64,000 nucleotides of DNA, from NCBI GenBank assembly GCA_001247695.2, contig LGRX02027230.1:32239-96238 (forward strand), in the 5' to 3' direction. Position 1 is the stretch's first letter; each line of letters begins with the position of its first letter. A program made the translations under genes and the position numbers. Of this stretch, positions 44,657 through 55,481 are shown one piece after another. The stretch comes from Cymbomonas tetramitiformis. Taxonomy: Eukaryota; Chlorophyta; Pyramimonadophyceae; Pyramimonadales; Pyramimonadaceae. Under the pieces are notes generated by a model. It was not told the origin of the DNA. It ran no database searches and worked only from the letters and a program-made list of their open reading frames with translations.

Positions 44657-45467
44657 ATGGATGATTTTCCCGACGCGCAATTAGATGAGAAGATCGCGAG
44701 AGTCAAGGCGTCGCCTGAGTTCGCAACTTATACCGCAAAACTTGATGAGATCGCTCCGAATCTCTCTGATGCCGAAAAGAATTTACAATCTCACTTGGCA
44801 GCTTTGGTCCAGGAATAGCGCAACAGGTTGGCTAGCGGCACAGCGACCGCAATCCTGCAGACAGTAGTAGGGGCGAAAGCGCCAGAGAAGAGAAAGCTGC
44901 AGCGCCCTACCGCCTGGACCTCCGGCGGGTTCGTCCATACGAAGCAAGGAGGATCAAAATCAGATGACCTTTCTTGTAAGCGGCAGTTCGACAACCTGAA
45001 CAAGGCCGATGATGTTTTCTTCGACGTCAAGCAGCACCTGGAGGGGCTCGAGGCCCCAGAGTCGATCACCGAGGAACGACGATTGCGAAAGTCAAAAAAG
45101 CGCAAGCGGCAATCGAGGAAGGTATGCTCTGGGCTGAAGAACAGGCCCAAATCATTGACATAGCGTTTAAGTTTGGATGGCCTACGGCCCAAGAGTTCGA
45201 GGGAGAGCCAATCGTGGCTACTGAGGAGCAAGAGAAGAAATTGAAAAAGCCAAGAAGGCTATAGCTGAGCGCGCGGCGAAGCTAGAGAAAGAGAGGAATG
45301 CTAAACGCACTCGCGTTAATGACAACAGGCCGTTTGCAGGCGGACGCAATCGCGGTACTCAGCCTGTAGTGCAGGGTAGAGCTTGCTTTATTTGTGGAGC
45401 TCCGGACCATGTCTCGCCCCAATGCCCACAGAATGGTGGCAAGGGGAAAGGAGGAAAGGGACGTTGA
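44657..45467 (+). pseudogene. Ngaro/DIRS gag-like protein with CCHC knuckle
   Basis: ATG 44657 opens MDDFPDAQLDEKIARVKAS. TAG at 44816-44818 is in frame and the same frame continues RNRLASGTATAIL, then FVHTKQGGSKSDDL and KRQFDNLNKADD, the F-K-x-K-G-x-x-x-Q-x-x-F-N pattern of DIRS-type gag. Frame changes near 45090 and 45240 are needed to follow EEGMLWAEEQAQIIDIAFKF and KAKKAIAERAAKLEKERN. The protein ends with ACFICGAPDHVSPQC, a CX2CX4HX4C zinc knuckle, and a Gly/Lys tail to TGA 45465-45467. Gag would package the element RNA. Confidence 0.72.
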
Positions 45468-45918
45468 ATGTTAAACCGCTTCCTGCGGTATGGCGTCACT
45501 GGGTCTCCAGTGGTCGCGGAACTCCGGCTTATAGCCCGAGAGACTCGCCGGCTTCTCGCCCGCTTGAGTAAGTAAAGTAATGAGAGCAATCGTGATGTTA
45601 ATTCGTTTCTAATGGTTTTAGGGTTCGCTCCTTCGCTCGAGTTCCAACGTCGCGGTGTAATTCCGCTGCGAGGAATCTTTACGTAACCTTCTGGCACTTT
45701 GTTGTATGTTAGATGCACGCATAATGTTTGCAATTGCTTGAGGAATCTCCCTTGTGGCCGCTATGACTCGTTTTTTCCAATCCTCGATCACGTAATTCTC
45801 TTGAGACGCGGCGCCCCACGACGGGCTGTCAACCAATTCCTTGATTTCTTTCGGATCGGCTTCGGCTTTTCGGAGATTAGGTGAGTTAGCTTAGTAGGTT
45901 CGGTGTGTTGCAGAATTT

Positions 45919-48235
45919 GTGGACTGCCCGTCGTCGGAGTTCGACGAGGCTCCAGCCATGGAGGTCCCGGGGGTCCCGGAGGTCCCGAGGATCACAGGCA
46001 GGCTGAGGCAGCGAGTTGGTTTCTGGAGATCCTTCGCCTCCGCTTTGGTGGTGACGTGGATCCTTTTCGGCGTCCCGCTCACTTGGATTGCGGCCCCCCC
46101 GCCTAGCCGGTTCTCGGCTATTGCACCTTCGGCGTTGGCAGAGGCAGAGTTTGTTACAGAGGCAGTATTTGGCTTGGTTCAGTCTGGCGCAGCAGAGGAG
46201 TGGCTCCCTCAGCCCACGGTGGTGTCACCGTTAGCAGTGGCTTACAGGGACATGGACCCAGATAAGCCGCCTAAGAAGCGGCTTATTTGGAATGGCAGGT
46301 ATGTCAATTCTTTCATAGTAGTCCAGAAGTTCAAGTACGAATCTCCGGCTATTGTGAGAGACTTGCTTTTCTGGCAGGGCTCTCTCTGGTCTTTTGACCT
46401 GACTTCGGGCTATCACCACGTAGAGTTACACCAGGACTTCCATACCTACGTGGCTTTTAGCTGGCAGGAGAGGTTTTATGTGTTTAAGGCTCTGCCTTTC
46501 GGTCTGGCGCCTGCCCCTTACTTCTTCACCAAGATCACCAACGAGCTAGCCGCTCGGTGGAGGAGGCAAGGTGCAGGCTTGGTTCACTATCTGGATGATT
46601 TTCTTTTCATTCAGAGACCTTCTGGCAGGCCCTTTGCAAAGGAACAGGCGGCAGTCCTTCGGGACGTGGAGGACAGTGGTTTCTTGGTCAACCAGGAGAA
46701 GTCAGCTTTGGGTTTTCAGCAGTTGATTGAGTTCTTAGGAATTGGTATTGTGGCTATTACCCTTCGGGTGGCTTAAGCCACCCTAACAGCGATTTAGGGT
46801 GGCTTAAGCCACCTTAACGTTTTCAATTATTACGGGAGCTATCGGTACCGGAAGCCAGATTTTTTTAGCTCAAAATGACGGCGACATTGTCTTCTTTTAG
46901 ACACCATGTGCACTATTAGGCGAGCCCAAGTCCCCGGTGAGCAATTTTGGGAAGTATCCAAGAGGGTGCAACATTTAGTAAAATTTGAGCGATTTTCCCG
47001 GTTTTTGCATACCCATGCTACTTCAACCGAGATTTTGAGGGTCAAGATGACCTCGGATCAAACTTTTGGCAAGACACTGCAGAAAGAGCAGCTCGAGATC
47101 TTGACAACATAGGTCTCCAAAATTTGAAAGCGTCTTAGAGGAAGCCCCCGGTGAGCTAATTAGCTTAAGGTGGCTTAAGCCATCTTAAGGGAAATTGGGA
47201 AATACCCACCCTACTTCAACCGAGATTTTGAGGCTCAAGATGAACTCAGATCAAACTTTTGATAACACACTGCAGAAAGAGCAGCTCAAGCTCTTGACGA
47301 CATGGGACTCCAAATTTTGAAAGCACCGCCGAAGAAGCCCCCATGGGCCCTTCAAGTTAAGGTGGCTTAAGCCACCTTAAGCTGCGGGTAATAGGCAATT
47401 GACTCTGTCAGAGGGGTGTTCTACGTGCCCCAAAAGAAGTGGGACTCCTTTCAGGCTCGGGTGACAGATGCACTTGGTAGACAGTGGACCTCTCCCAGGG
47501 AGCTCTCCAGACTGGCGGGGAAGATTCAGAGCTTCAGCTTGGCCCTGGGCAAGGTGTGTCAGATGTTCTCTAGGGAGATGTACTTCGAGGTTGAGAGGCA
47601 CACCTCCTGGGACAAGGCCATCAGGCTTACAGAGGAGGTGGCAGAAGAGCTCCGGTTTTGGCTTTCAGTGCAGAGGCGGCAGTTCGAAGCCCCTATCTGG
47701 CCAGTCTTTTTGGCTTTCAGAAACAGGATGTGGACAGATGCAGGTGGCACAGACTGGGGAGCAGTCCTGGAGGCGGTTACATGCAGGCTGGAGCAGGTGG
47801 CACTTGACCCTAGCAGAGCGGGAGGAGTCCTCCGCACACAGGGAAATGGTGGGCTACTTGCAGGCCCTTCGGTCCTTCTCGGGCTTTGTGGAGGGGGGTA
47901 CACTTAAGCTGTACACAGACTCTCAGACAGGCTGTCAGATTTTGGACAAAGGTTGTAGCTCTAAGCACCGGCTTCATCGGCTGGTGGTGAGCATCTTCTG
48001 GGAGTGTACCCGGCTGGGGGTGTCACTCCACCCCGTGTGGGTGCCTTGGGAGCTGAATGCTCAAGCGGACTATCTGGCGGGCATCTATGATGGGGATGAC
48101 TGGCAACTGAATCCGTATTGGTTCAGGTGGCTTGACGGACTCTGGGGTCAGCACCCAGTGGACCGCTTTGCCACAGATAAGAATGCTGCCTCGGTTCAAC
48201 AGCAGATGGGGGTGTCCAGGCTCGGAGGACATTGA
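45919..48235 (+). pseudogene. Ngaro/DIRS pol: reverse transcriptase and RNase H
   Basis: From MDCPSSEFDEAP the frame reads LRQRVGFWRSFASALVV and EFVTEAVFGLVQSGAAEEW (the pre-RT block). Then come PKKRLIWNGRYVN, motif A WSFDLTSGYHHVELH, motif B GLAPAPYFFTKI and motif C HYLDDFLF (46585-46608); the catalytic Asp residues are present. A TIR element occupies 46755-47393 and puts in a stop at 46774. Without it, the frame runs from GIGIV directly into AIDSVRGVFYVPQKKWDSF, because 642 bp including one target copy is a multiple of three. The RNase H part includes WTDAGGTDWGAVLE, then after a frame change near 47780 LYTDSQTG and LNAQADYLAG. A final block is LDGLWGQHPVDRFATDKNA. TGA ends it at 48233-48235 after a further frame change near 48200. 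Confidence 0.85.
46755..47393 (+). mobile_element. 639-bp TIR element (copy 1) inside pol
   Basis: Ends are TATTACCC...GGGTAATA, flanked by GGC on each side (46752-46754 and 47394-47396). Subterminal GGTGGCTTAAGCCACC palindromes occur near both ends. A second copy lies inverted at 51957-52592 with a GCC duplication. Excising one target copy plus the element (642 bp) restores the host reading frame, which confirms the boundaries. There is no transposase. The 3-bp duplication fits some PIF/Harbinger-like or CACTA-like elements, but the ends match neither well. Confidence 0.92.
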
Positions 48236-48554
48236 CTGTTTATCCCTAACGGACTGGGGGCTTGAGAACAACTGGTGCAACCCCCCCTTCGGCTTGGTGG
48301 GTAGGCTCTTGGAGGTGCTCAGGAGGTTTTCAGCGGTGGCTACTATCATTGTGCCGTACTGGACTGGCAGGCACTGGTGGCCCATCCTCTGTCCAGACGG
48401 GCAACACTTTGCACCCTTCGTGCGGGACTGGAGGGAGCTCCCCAGGGATACGGCAGAGGCTCTGTTCCTGCCTGGTGCGGGCCGGGCTAATGAGAGAGCC
48501 GTGGGCCCGCCTAACTTCAGGGTGATGGCTCTGCGGGTGGACTTTTCGGCATGA
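48200..48554 (+). pseudogene. Ngaro/DIRS NPPF domain downstream of RNase H
   Basis: Reads DCLSLTDWGLENNWCNPPFG, then IIVPYWTGRHWWPIL. The N-P-P-F motif and the following I-x-P-x-W segment match the Dam-methyltransferase-like region found between RNase H and YR in DIRS-order elements. The frame differs from the RNase H end (indel near 48200) and closes at TGA 48552-48554. The same frame reopens immediately into the recombinase. Confidence 0.65.
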
Positions 48555-49616
48555 GCAGGAGGGTATCTGGACTCGGCCTTCTGGAGGCAAGTGGAGGTCA
48601 GCCCTAGGGACCCCTTGGAGCAGGAGCTGCCGAGGAGCATGAAGCTGGACATGGTGACCACCAGGGCAGTGGGCAGCTGGTGTAATAGTTACTTGGGAGC
48701 ATTCGGGAGGTTCTCCAGGTGGTGTGCAGCCAGACAGCCACCGCGGGAGTGTTGCCCTGCACTGCCGGTGACAGTGGCATTGTATCTGAGGTTCGTCATG
48801 GACAGGGCCGACACTTTCTCAGTGGTTAAGACAGCATCGGGGGCTATCCACGCGGTGCATGATGTGGCTCTGGTACCGAGGGACCAGAACCCCACCAAGA
48901 CGGAGCTGTGCAAGGCAGTTCGGGAGCAGGCTCGGAGGAAGTTCGGGCTAGGTGTGAAGAATAGGAAGGCAGCCATGCCCGTCGTGCTGTTGGCCACCGG
49001 CATCAGGATGTACCACACAGACAGCAAAGGCAGGTTCTCCATCATCAGACTGACAGTGGCATGCATGGGGTCAGTGATGTGGGCGGGATGCCTGCGGTAC
49101 TCGGACATGAAGATGATCTGGGTTGGGGCGATGAGGTTCTATCCGACCCACATGGTCTTTCTCCTGACATCCAGGAAGAATGACCAGTACTGTGAGGGTG
49201 ATGTGGTGTACGTGGCCCGTGGAGGGAAGCATTTCTGCCCAGTGGCGATCTCTCAGAGCGGCTTATCGAGGCGGGGCAGCTATCCGGGTCAGTGAACCTG
49301 TTCCAGGGCTGGGACGGCAGGAAGGCCGGCAGGGACCCTCAGGTGCCTCTGAATGGCAGACACGTGGATTACCACGCCTGCAGGCGTGAGGTCATCAGGA
49401 TGGTGGCTCAGGCAGCGGGTAAGACGGAAGCATAGACCATGGCAGTTTTTGGGACCCAGAGCATGAGATCTGGTGGAGCCACAGTCGTGGCCCAGAAGGT
49501 GGCATTCGCCGAGTTCATGCGGCATGGGCACTGGATGACCCAGGCAGCAGCCATGAGGTACATCCAGCCGTCCACCGAGGGAAGGGTGGCAGTGACAGCA
49601 ACAGCTGAGTACTAGA
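48555..49616 (+). pseudogene. Ngaro/DIRS tyrosine recombinase
   Basis: The N-terminal SAM-like part (KLDMVTTRAVGSWCN, LPVTVALYLRFVMDRA) is followed by VMWAGCLRYSDMKMIW near 49080-49125, holding the first catalytic Arg in LRYSD. A frame change near 49265 moves reading to RLIEAGQLSGSVNLFQGW, and TAG at 49433-49435 interrupts it. The next conserved block is GTQSMRSGGATVVAQ: the H-x-x-R box has Gln (CAG) where His is expected. Then come RHGHWMTQAAAMRYI, with HGHW and the presumed nucleophile Tyr, and the stop TAG 49614-49616. The enzyme would integrate circular cDNA without target duplication. This copy cannot function. Confidence 0.82.
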
Positions 49617-49744
49617 CTGCCGAGCCGTGCCGTAGCACTGGCCAAGACCGACGTGCAGTAGCCTGTAGCACTATGTGCTGGCCAGTATGTGTGCCTGCGG
49701 GCTATTATTGGTATCATTGCCTGCTGTATGATCTTTGTTTTGTC

Positions 49745-49843
49745 TCCGTGACATGCATCTTGCTTTACAGGTGTGATTATTGGGTAGCTAGGGTAGATAG
49801 GGTAGATAGGGGGGGGGTCCGTAGGGTAGGTGTGTCACATAAC
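49745..49843 (+). repeat. Split direct repeat B1
   Basis: TCCGTGACATGCATCTTGCT to GTGTGTCACATAAC matches 50155-50250. It contains the GGGTAGATAGGGTAG motif. Confidence 0.92.
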
Positions 49844-49848
49844 TTGAT

Positions 49849-50027
49849 GTTATGCGTGTCACCGTGCAGCGAGCGGAGCGGGAGGTGCTGTGTCACATAA
49901 CGCTGATTATGTGACAGACCGGACCGAAGGGCCCGGGTCAATGCAGACTGCTGTACCAGCAGTATAAGGTAGGGAACTCTGTAGAGTTCTGCTCCGACAC
50001 TTGATCTGTTTTCGGGAAGGGTATCAT
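49849..50027 (+). repeat. Split direct repeat A2
   Basis: Matches A1 (43600-43705 plus 44522-44592) but is uninterrupted at the GTAC target (49953-49956). Confidence 0.92.
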
Positions 50028-50154
50028 CCCGCCCGCCCACCTCACTGGCGTTATTTACGTTCGTTTTCATTCCGATATTGCGTTGCGGGTCCCTTATGCC
50101 CGCATTACTATTTGCACTAATAATTCTTAATTATTAGTGCTCTCCGATACCCTA

Positions 50155-50250
50155 TCCGTGACATGCATCTTGCTTTACAGGTGTGATTATTGGGTAGCTA
50201 GGGTAGATAGGGTAGCTAGGGGGGTCCGTAGAGTAGGTGTGTCACATAAC
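50155..50250 (+). repeat. Split direct repeat B2, right end of the Ngaro element
   Basis: Matches B1, ending at GTCACATAAC. The element's right boundary is placed here; the foldback element begins about 20 bp further. Confidence 0.9.
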
Positions 50251-50270
50251 CTGGATATTGTTGCGTATAA

Positions 50271-51242
50271 TTTGAATGGGATAAGTCTAGATTGGGTGTA
50301 GACATTTCATTATAATCCAGATTGGGTGTAGGCACTTCATTTTAATCTAGATTGGGTGCAGGCACTTCGTTTAATCTAGATTGGGTGTGGGCACTTCATT
50401 CTTAGATCTGTAGACTAGATTGGGTGTAGGCACTTCATTTTGGTCTAGATTGGGTGTAGACACTGCACTTTACTGTGCCATTGGGTGTAGACACATGTAC
50501 AGGGGGTACGCGGGTCGTAATTTTTGTTGTTATTTGTTGCAAAAAGAAAACACATTATTTCGCGAATTCAACCGGTAGATATCAACATCTGACCACAATG
50601 AACATATCTATCGGTTGAATTTGCGAAATTATGTTTTTGTATGGGATTACTAGCGAAAAACGGTTCGGAATCAATGTTTGTTGTTATTTGTTGCAAAGCA
50701 AAACATCATTTCGCAATTTCAACCGGTAGATATCAACATCTAACCACAATGAACATATCTAACGGCTGAATTTGTGAAATGATGTTTTTGTATGCGGCGA
50801 CTAGCGAAAAATCGTTCGTAATCGATGGTTTTTGTTGTTTGATGCTTAAAAAAACAACATTTCGCAAATCCAACCGGTAGATGTGTTCATTGTGGTCGGA
50901 TGTTGATATCCAACGGTCGAATTTACATAATAATGTTCACATACAATATTATCAATGTAAAATGCAATGCCCTCCAGGCATCAAGGTATGTCAAAATGAA
51001 GTCTACACCCAATCTAGATTAAAATGAAATGTCTACACCCAATCTAGATTAAAGTGAAGTGCCTACACCCAATCTGGATTAAATGAAATGTCTACACCCA
51101 ATCTGATTAAAATGAAGTGCCTACACCCAATCTGGATTAAAATGAAGTGCCTACACCCAATCTGGATTAAAATGAAGTGCCTACACCCAATCTGGATTAT
51201 ACCGAAATGTCTACACCCAATCTAGACTTATCCCAATTTGAA
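50271..51242. mobile_element. ~970-bp foldback element with minisatellite arms
   Basis: The left arm (about 50278-50490) has seven copies of a ~30-bp unit, CTAGATTGGGTGTAGGCACTTCATT. The right arm (about 51000-51234) has eight copies of the reverse complement. The outer edges GGGATAAGTCTAGATTGGGT and its complement pair as TIRs. The core (50540-50935) holds three hairpin-like units, each pairing CAACCGGTAGATAT..CAACATC with a reversed GATAT..GGTTGAAT half. There is no open frame of note. Long arms of short tandem repeats are the design of foldback (FB-like) elements. No target duplication was identified. Confidence 0.8.
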
Positions 51243-51351
51243 TATATCGGTATATTTATGACACATCCGGTTTAGACCAATGAAAACGTGCCACGCAGGC
51301 AGAAATTCTGAGCTATATTTGTGGTGAAATGCTGACGTGGAAGTGAGGCGG

Positions 51352-51821
51352 CCACGTGTTCAGGACTGGATTGCTCACAGTGCATTGACATGTTCCCAAT
51401 GTTCGGAAGACTCCATTGAATATTGGTGCTGATCAGCACCAAACCTCTGCTCCTTATGATTTGGAACCGGACCAAATTACCTTACTTACTTACTTAATCA
51501 GCAAAGCGCGAATCCCAACGGGCGACACAAACGAACTTCCGATCTCACGATCGCCAGACGCTAACGATGACAGTGCCACTGCAGTCGCGTACATTTATCG
51601 CGACGCCACCCTCGCGTTATGGCATGGCATGTTGGGAAGCAAAAAGCGAAGCACTGTCGCGCACATGATCCTACGGTCAGATGGCCTAGTGGAGATCTCT
51701 TTTTGAGATCGATCCGCCTAGTATTCAGAATATTGGGGCCATACAGCCCCAATATTCAATGGAATGATCTTCCGAACTTGGGAAAATGCCAGTGCCCTGT
51801 GACCCAGCCCTGAACATGTGG
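51352..51821. mobile_element. ~470-bp inverted-repeat element
   Basis: Arms 51352-51430 and 51746-51821 are reverse complements with several mismatches and small gaps (CCACGTGTTCAGGACTGG against CCTGAACATGTGG; CCATTGAATATTGG against CCAATATTCAATGG). The interior has a 96-codon plus-strand frame at 51416-51706 without known features. It is probably a small foldback or MITE. Confidence 0.7.
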
Positions 51822-51956
51822 CATTGACGACTTTGACTCGAAATTAGGTCAAAGCCGGCAGTCTGCGAAATGTTGTGCTGGCCTAAAGATGTTTTAATGC
51901 GTGTCAGACAAATACATTATTATGCAAACAGAACATACAAGCGAAGGCAAAATGCC

Positions 51957-52592
51957 TATTACCCGCAGCTTAAGGTGGCTTAAGCCACCTTAACTTAAAG
52001 GGCTCATGGGGGCTTCTTCGGCGGTGCTTTCAAAATTTGGAGACCTGTCGTCAAGATCTTGAGCTGCTCTTTCTGCAGTGTCTTATCAAAAGTTTGATCT
52101 GAGTTCATCTTGACCTCAAAATCCCGGTTGAAGTAGGGTGGGTATTTCCCAATTTTCCTTAAGATGGCTTAAGCCACCTTAAGCTAATTAGCTCACCGGG
52201 GGCTTCCTCGAAGACGCTTTCAAAATTTGGAGACCCATGTTGTCAAGATCTCGAGCTGCTCTTTCTGCAGTGTCTTGCCAAAAGTTTGATCCGAGGTCAT
52301 CTTGACCCTCAAAATCTCGGTTGAAGTAGCATGGGTATACAAAAACCCGGGGAAATCGCTCAAATTTTACTAAATGTTGCACCCTCTTGGATACTTCCTA
52401 AAATTGCTCACCGGGAACTTGGGCTCGCCTAATAGTGCACATAGTGTCTAAAAGAAGACAATGTCGCCGTCATTTTGAGCTAAAAAATCTAGCTTCCGGT
52501 ACCGATAGCTCCCGTAATAATTGAAAACGTTAAGGTGGCTTAAGCCACCCTAAATCGCTGTTAGGGTGGCTTAAGCCACCCGAAGGGTAATA
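51957..52592 (-). mobile_element. 636-bp TIR element (copy 2, inverted)
   Basis: Reverse-oriented relative of 46755-47393 with ends TATTACCC...GGGTAATA and flanking GCC on both sides (51954-51956 and 52593-52595). The internal sequence matches over the whole length, including CTCGAGCTGCTCTTTCTGCAG-type blocks and the GGTGGCTTAAGCCACC palindromes, with scattered substitutions. Confidence 0.92.
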
Positions 52593-52595
52593 GCC

Positions 52596-55481
52596 AAAAA
52601 GCATGGCGGGGATCTCCGGTGCGCGGTGATGAGCGAGAAAACCCCAAGCCCCCGGATCCCACACAAGACGTCGGCACGAAAACATACAAGATCAAAACAA
52701 CAGAATCCGATATACACACGTAAGCGAGTGCATACAACGAAATGCGGCGCACGCAACCGGTTGAGCAACAAACACTTTGGGCGCGTGTGTCACAAGGGGG
52801 CATACGCGGATTGCACATGGGGCATATGGCGGGGGGAATCGGGGAATTAGGGAAAACACACAAGTCATCTTAAAACGTACAGTGACATGAGGGGCACACA
52901 CACGGAAGTGCATATGAAAGTAAAATGATATGCGAGGATGCGGCGAGGATCTCGTAGCCGAGCGTTGAGCGTGGAGTCGATCGAAGATGAACACAAGCGG
53001 AAAGGGGTCGACTAGTCGAAGGTCATCATGCGGTCGAGTACCGATCCCGCATGTAAGCAAAAAGTTAGTCATGCATACACATATCGATGCATACACACTT
53101 AATCAACTTCAGTGGCAGAAACATTATGCACAAAGATATTCATAGCAGGCAGGGTCACAGCAGCAGGGTCACAGTAGGAGGTGCACGGGAAGATGCAAAC
53201 AAGAAATGAGCTTGGAATTGCATCAGAACTCCCCTTTGGGTTAATTTCGAAGTTCGAAGCATCGATCTTAGAAATCCAGCTTTCTAGGCATTGATTGGCA
53301 GTATCTTTTTTACTATGACGGACGACTGAAAACTCGAACGATCTTGGAAATCTGTTTTTTGAGTTTCCGATTGGCTAGTATTTTATAATGTGACTCGTGA
53401 TTGAAAAGACGATCGACTGCGTTGATGACAGACGATCATCGTAGACACCTTCACCGTTCGCTGACGCGACTGTGCAGATCACCGTGTGTCGACACGTGCG
53501 CTGACGCGCCGGTTACAAAACAGCCTGAGGTAGGATAGACTGTGATGACATGACATTGACATGACATGACATGACAACGACAGTCGACACTTATGACACA
53601 CCGATGACACTGTAAGCAATATTTGAGCAATATATCGCGAGTTGTGATGACGTGGCAGAGTCGAGAAATATTGTTGCAAAGCATATTTCATGACGTGGCT
53701 CTCACATGATCCCTTCGATTAATCGAGAGCTTATGTGTCACAAATAGTCGCCACGTCTGCATCCTCGTTGGAAGTCGGAGCGGGGGTCGGAACAGTTGGC
53801 GTACGCACCGTCGGACTGTTCCGAACCCCGTCTAATAGCCTCAGTGAGGCGTCGATGTCACTGTCCCTGTCTGGGGACTTCTTCGCTCGGGTCAACGCAT
53901 GCCCATACTCTGAAAAGCCAGAGGGAAGGTGGTACGCAGTCGCGCGGTTGGGTGTGGTAGCGGAAAAATGGCAATGCCCAGCAGCGGAGAGGAGCGAAGA
54001 GAGCGGAGCGGCGAGGGGCACTCGAAGATGTCGTCGAAGTCGAAGGTGTCGCGAACACCAGCCCAAAGAACAGTAACCAGCAGGGCCAGTGCCGGTGCAA
54101 AACTGAACCTGAACATTGCTAGGACTAGTCCGTAACGAGGCGCGGTCCCCATGGCCGCCACTCCCAGTCGCTTACCGCAAACAACTAATACCATAATACC
54201 TAGTCGCACACAAACGCACCCGTGCGCACCACCCCTCCAAGCGGCCGTTTAGCCAATCATGGCCAAATCAGCAAGTGGAATAAAAGCGTGGATGGGGCCA
54301 CGACCTACTGGAATATCCTAGTTCACCAGATATCAGAAACTCCCGAACTCTGTGGATAAAACTCTTATTAAGATAAATAAACCCTAAGCTAGCTAGATAT
54401 ACCCGGAACGGTCTCGGACGGTTTCGGAGTCTAGCCTACCTGTGACACAGCGTGTGTCACAGCACGAACCTATAGATCAGTCAGTAGTCCAGTGTTGGCC
54501 TAGGAGTCTGTCATAGGGGCCTGCACCGGGACTCCCGGTCAGGGCTGCCTATACAGATTTCAGCATATCATGAAGAGGGGCTAATTAGCCCCAAATATCA
54601 CCTGAGGTCGCTACCGCTCCCTCGGGTGATATTGGGGCTAATTAGCACCTCTTCATACTCTGTATGAGGTACTAAAGTTCATCTTTAGGACCCACCTGGT
54701 TATAGTGCTGCTCATAAATTAAGGGGCAACGAAGAGCGGGCGTGGTGTTGCCGAGACTGCCCGAACCTGTCGGTCGCGCATCCGCGTATGTCACCTCGGT
54801 TCCATAGAAGGTGTGGCAGCGCGCGAGGTGGTTCGTCTGCTCCCATAAGGCATGGTTGTATCGAGTTCAATAAGGTTAGATGCTCTTTGGGTAGGAATTC
54901 TTCAAGGGCTCAAGGTCTCAAGCAGCTCAAGTAGTCAAGTAGACTAGTGACACTATAGTGGTGTCCAAGGGTCGGAATCGGTTTGAAAATCGTAACTTCT
55001 TACAAACGCTAATTGTGACATTTTTATAACAGGTTGTAAACTAATTGTCATGTATCTAAACTGATTCGATTAGTGTTATCAAAAGCTGATAACCACTTGT
55101 GTACCCAATTGTGAGCAATTGAAAATCGATTCGATTAGTGTTGCAAAAGTTTTCTAAGCAATTGTGTTGTGGTTATTAGAGCTGTGAAACCTATTTGATT
55201 AGTGTTATCTAAGACAGATAACACATTGTGTACCTAATTGTTAACACTGCAAACCTATTGTATAACCTGTTTCAAACCGGGTATTACTGCTAAAAACAGT
55301 TCTAGCAGGCTATTACTGTTAAAAGCAGTTCAAGCAGGGTACTATTGCTAAGAAGTTCAAGCAAGGTATTACAACAAGTCAACAAAAGCAAATAAGCAGG
55401 CACAACCGACAGTTCAAGCGAAACAAATTATCAAAATAATACGTGTGCGTGTCTTTGAGTCATGACTAGTCAGAACTCAAC
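52596..55481. other. No recognisable gene; hairpin and short repeats
   Basis: The longest frames are 134 codons (52692-53096 minus) and 113/111 codons on opposite strands at 53731-54076; none shows a domain. There is a TGACATGACA run near 53548-53575, a perfect-looking hairpin at 54570-54656, and loosely repeated AGTTCAAGCA / GTGTACC.AATTGT words at 55080-55380. The sequence may be composed of decayed elements that I cannot name. Confidence 0.4.
54570..54656. repeat. Hairpin with ~38-bp arms
   Basis: ATGAAGAGGGGCTAATTAGC..CCAAATATCACC.GAGG (54570-54607) pairs with CCTCGGGTGATATTGGGGCTAATTAGC.CCTCTTCAT (to 54656), leaving an 11-base loop. CTAATTAG is itself palindromic. It could be a small MITE or an extrusion-prone structure. 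Confidence 0.85.

Larger units (their letters stand above)
43600..50250 (+). mobile_element. Ngaro-type tyrosine-recombinase (DIRS-order) retrotransposon with split direct repeats
   Basis: The repeat layout is A1 (43600-43705 plus 44522-44592, split by a nested element), the coding region, then B1 (49745-49843), A2 (49849-50027) and B2 (50155-50250). A1 matches A2 and B1 matches B2. This A1..B1-A2-B2 order is the signature of Ngaro elements. Coding order is gag with a zinc knuckle, RT, RNase H, an NPPF domain and a tyrosine recombinase; no integrase or protease is seen. Frameshifts and stops in every ORF, and a Gln in place of the recombinase motif His, show the copy is inactive. Two TIR elements are nested at 43706-44517 and 46755-47393. 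The left end interrupts a 610-bp satellite unit. Confidence 0.88.
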
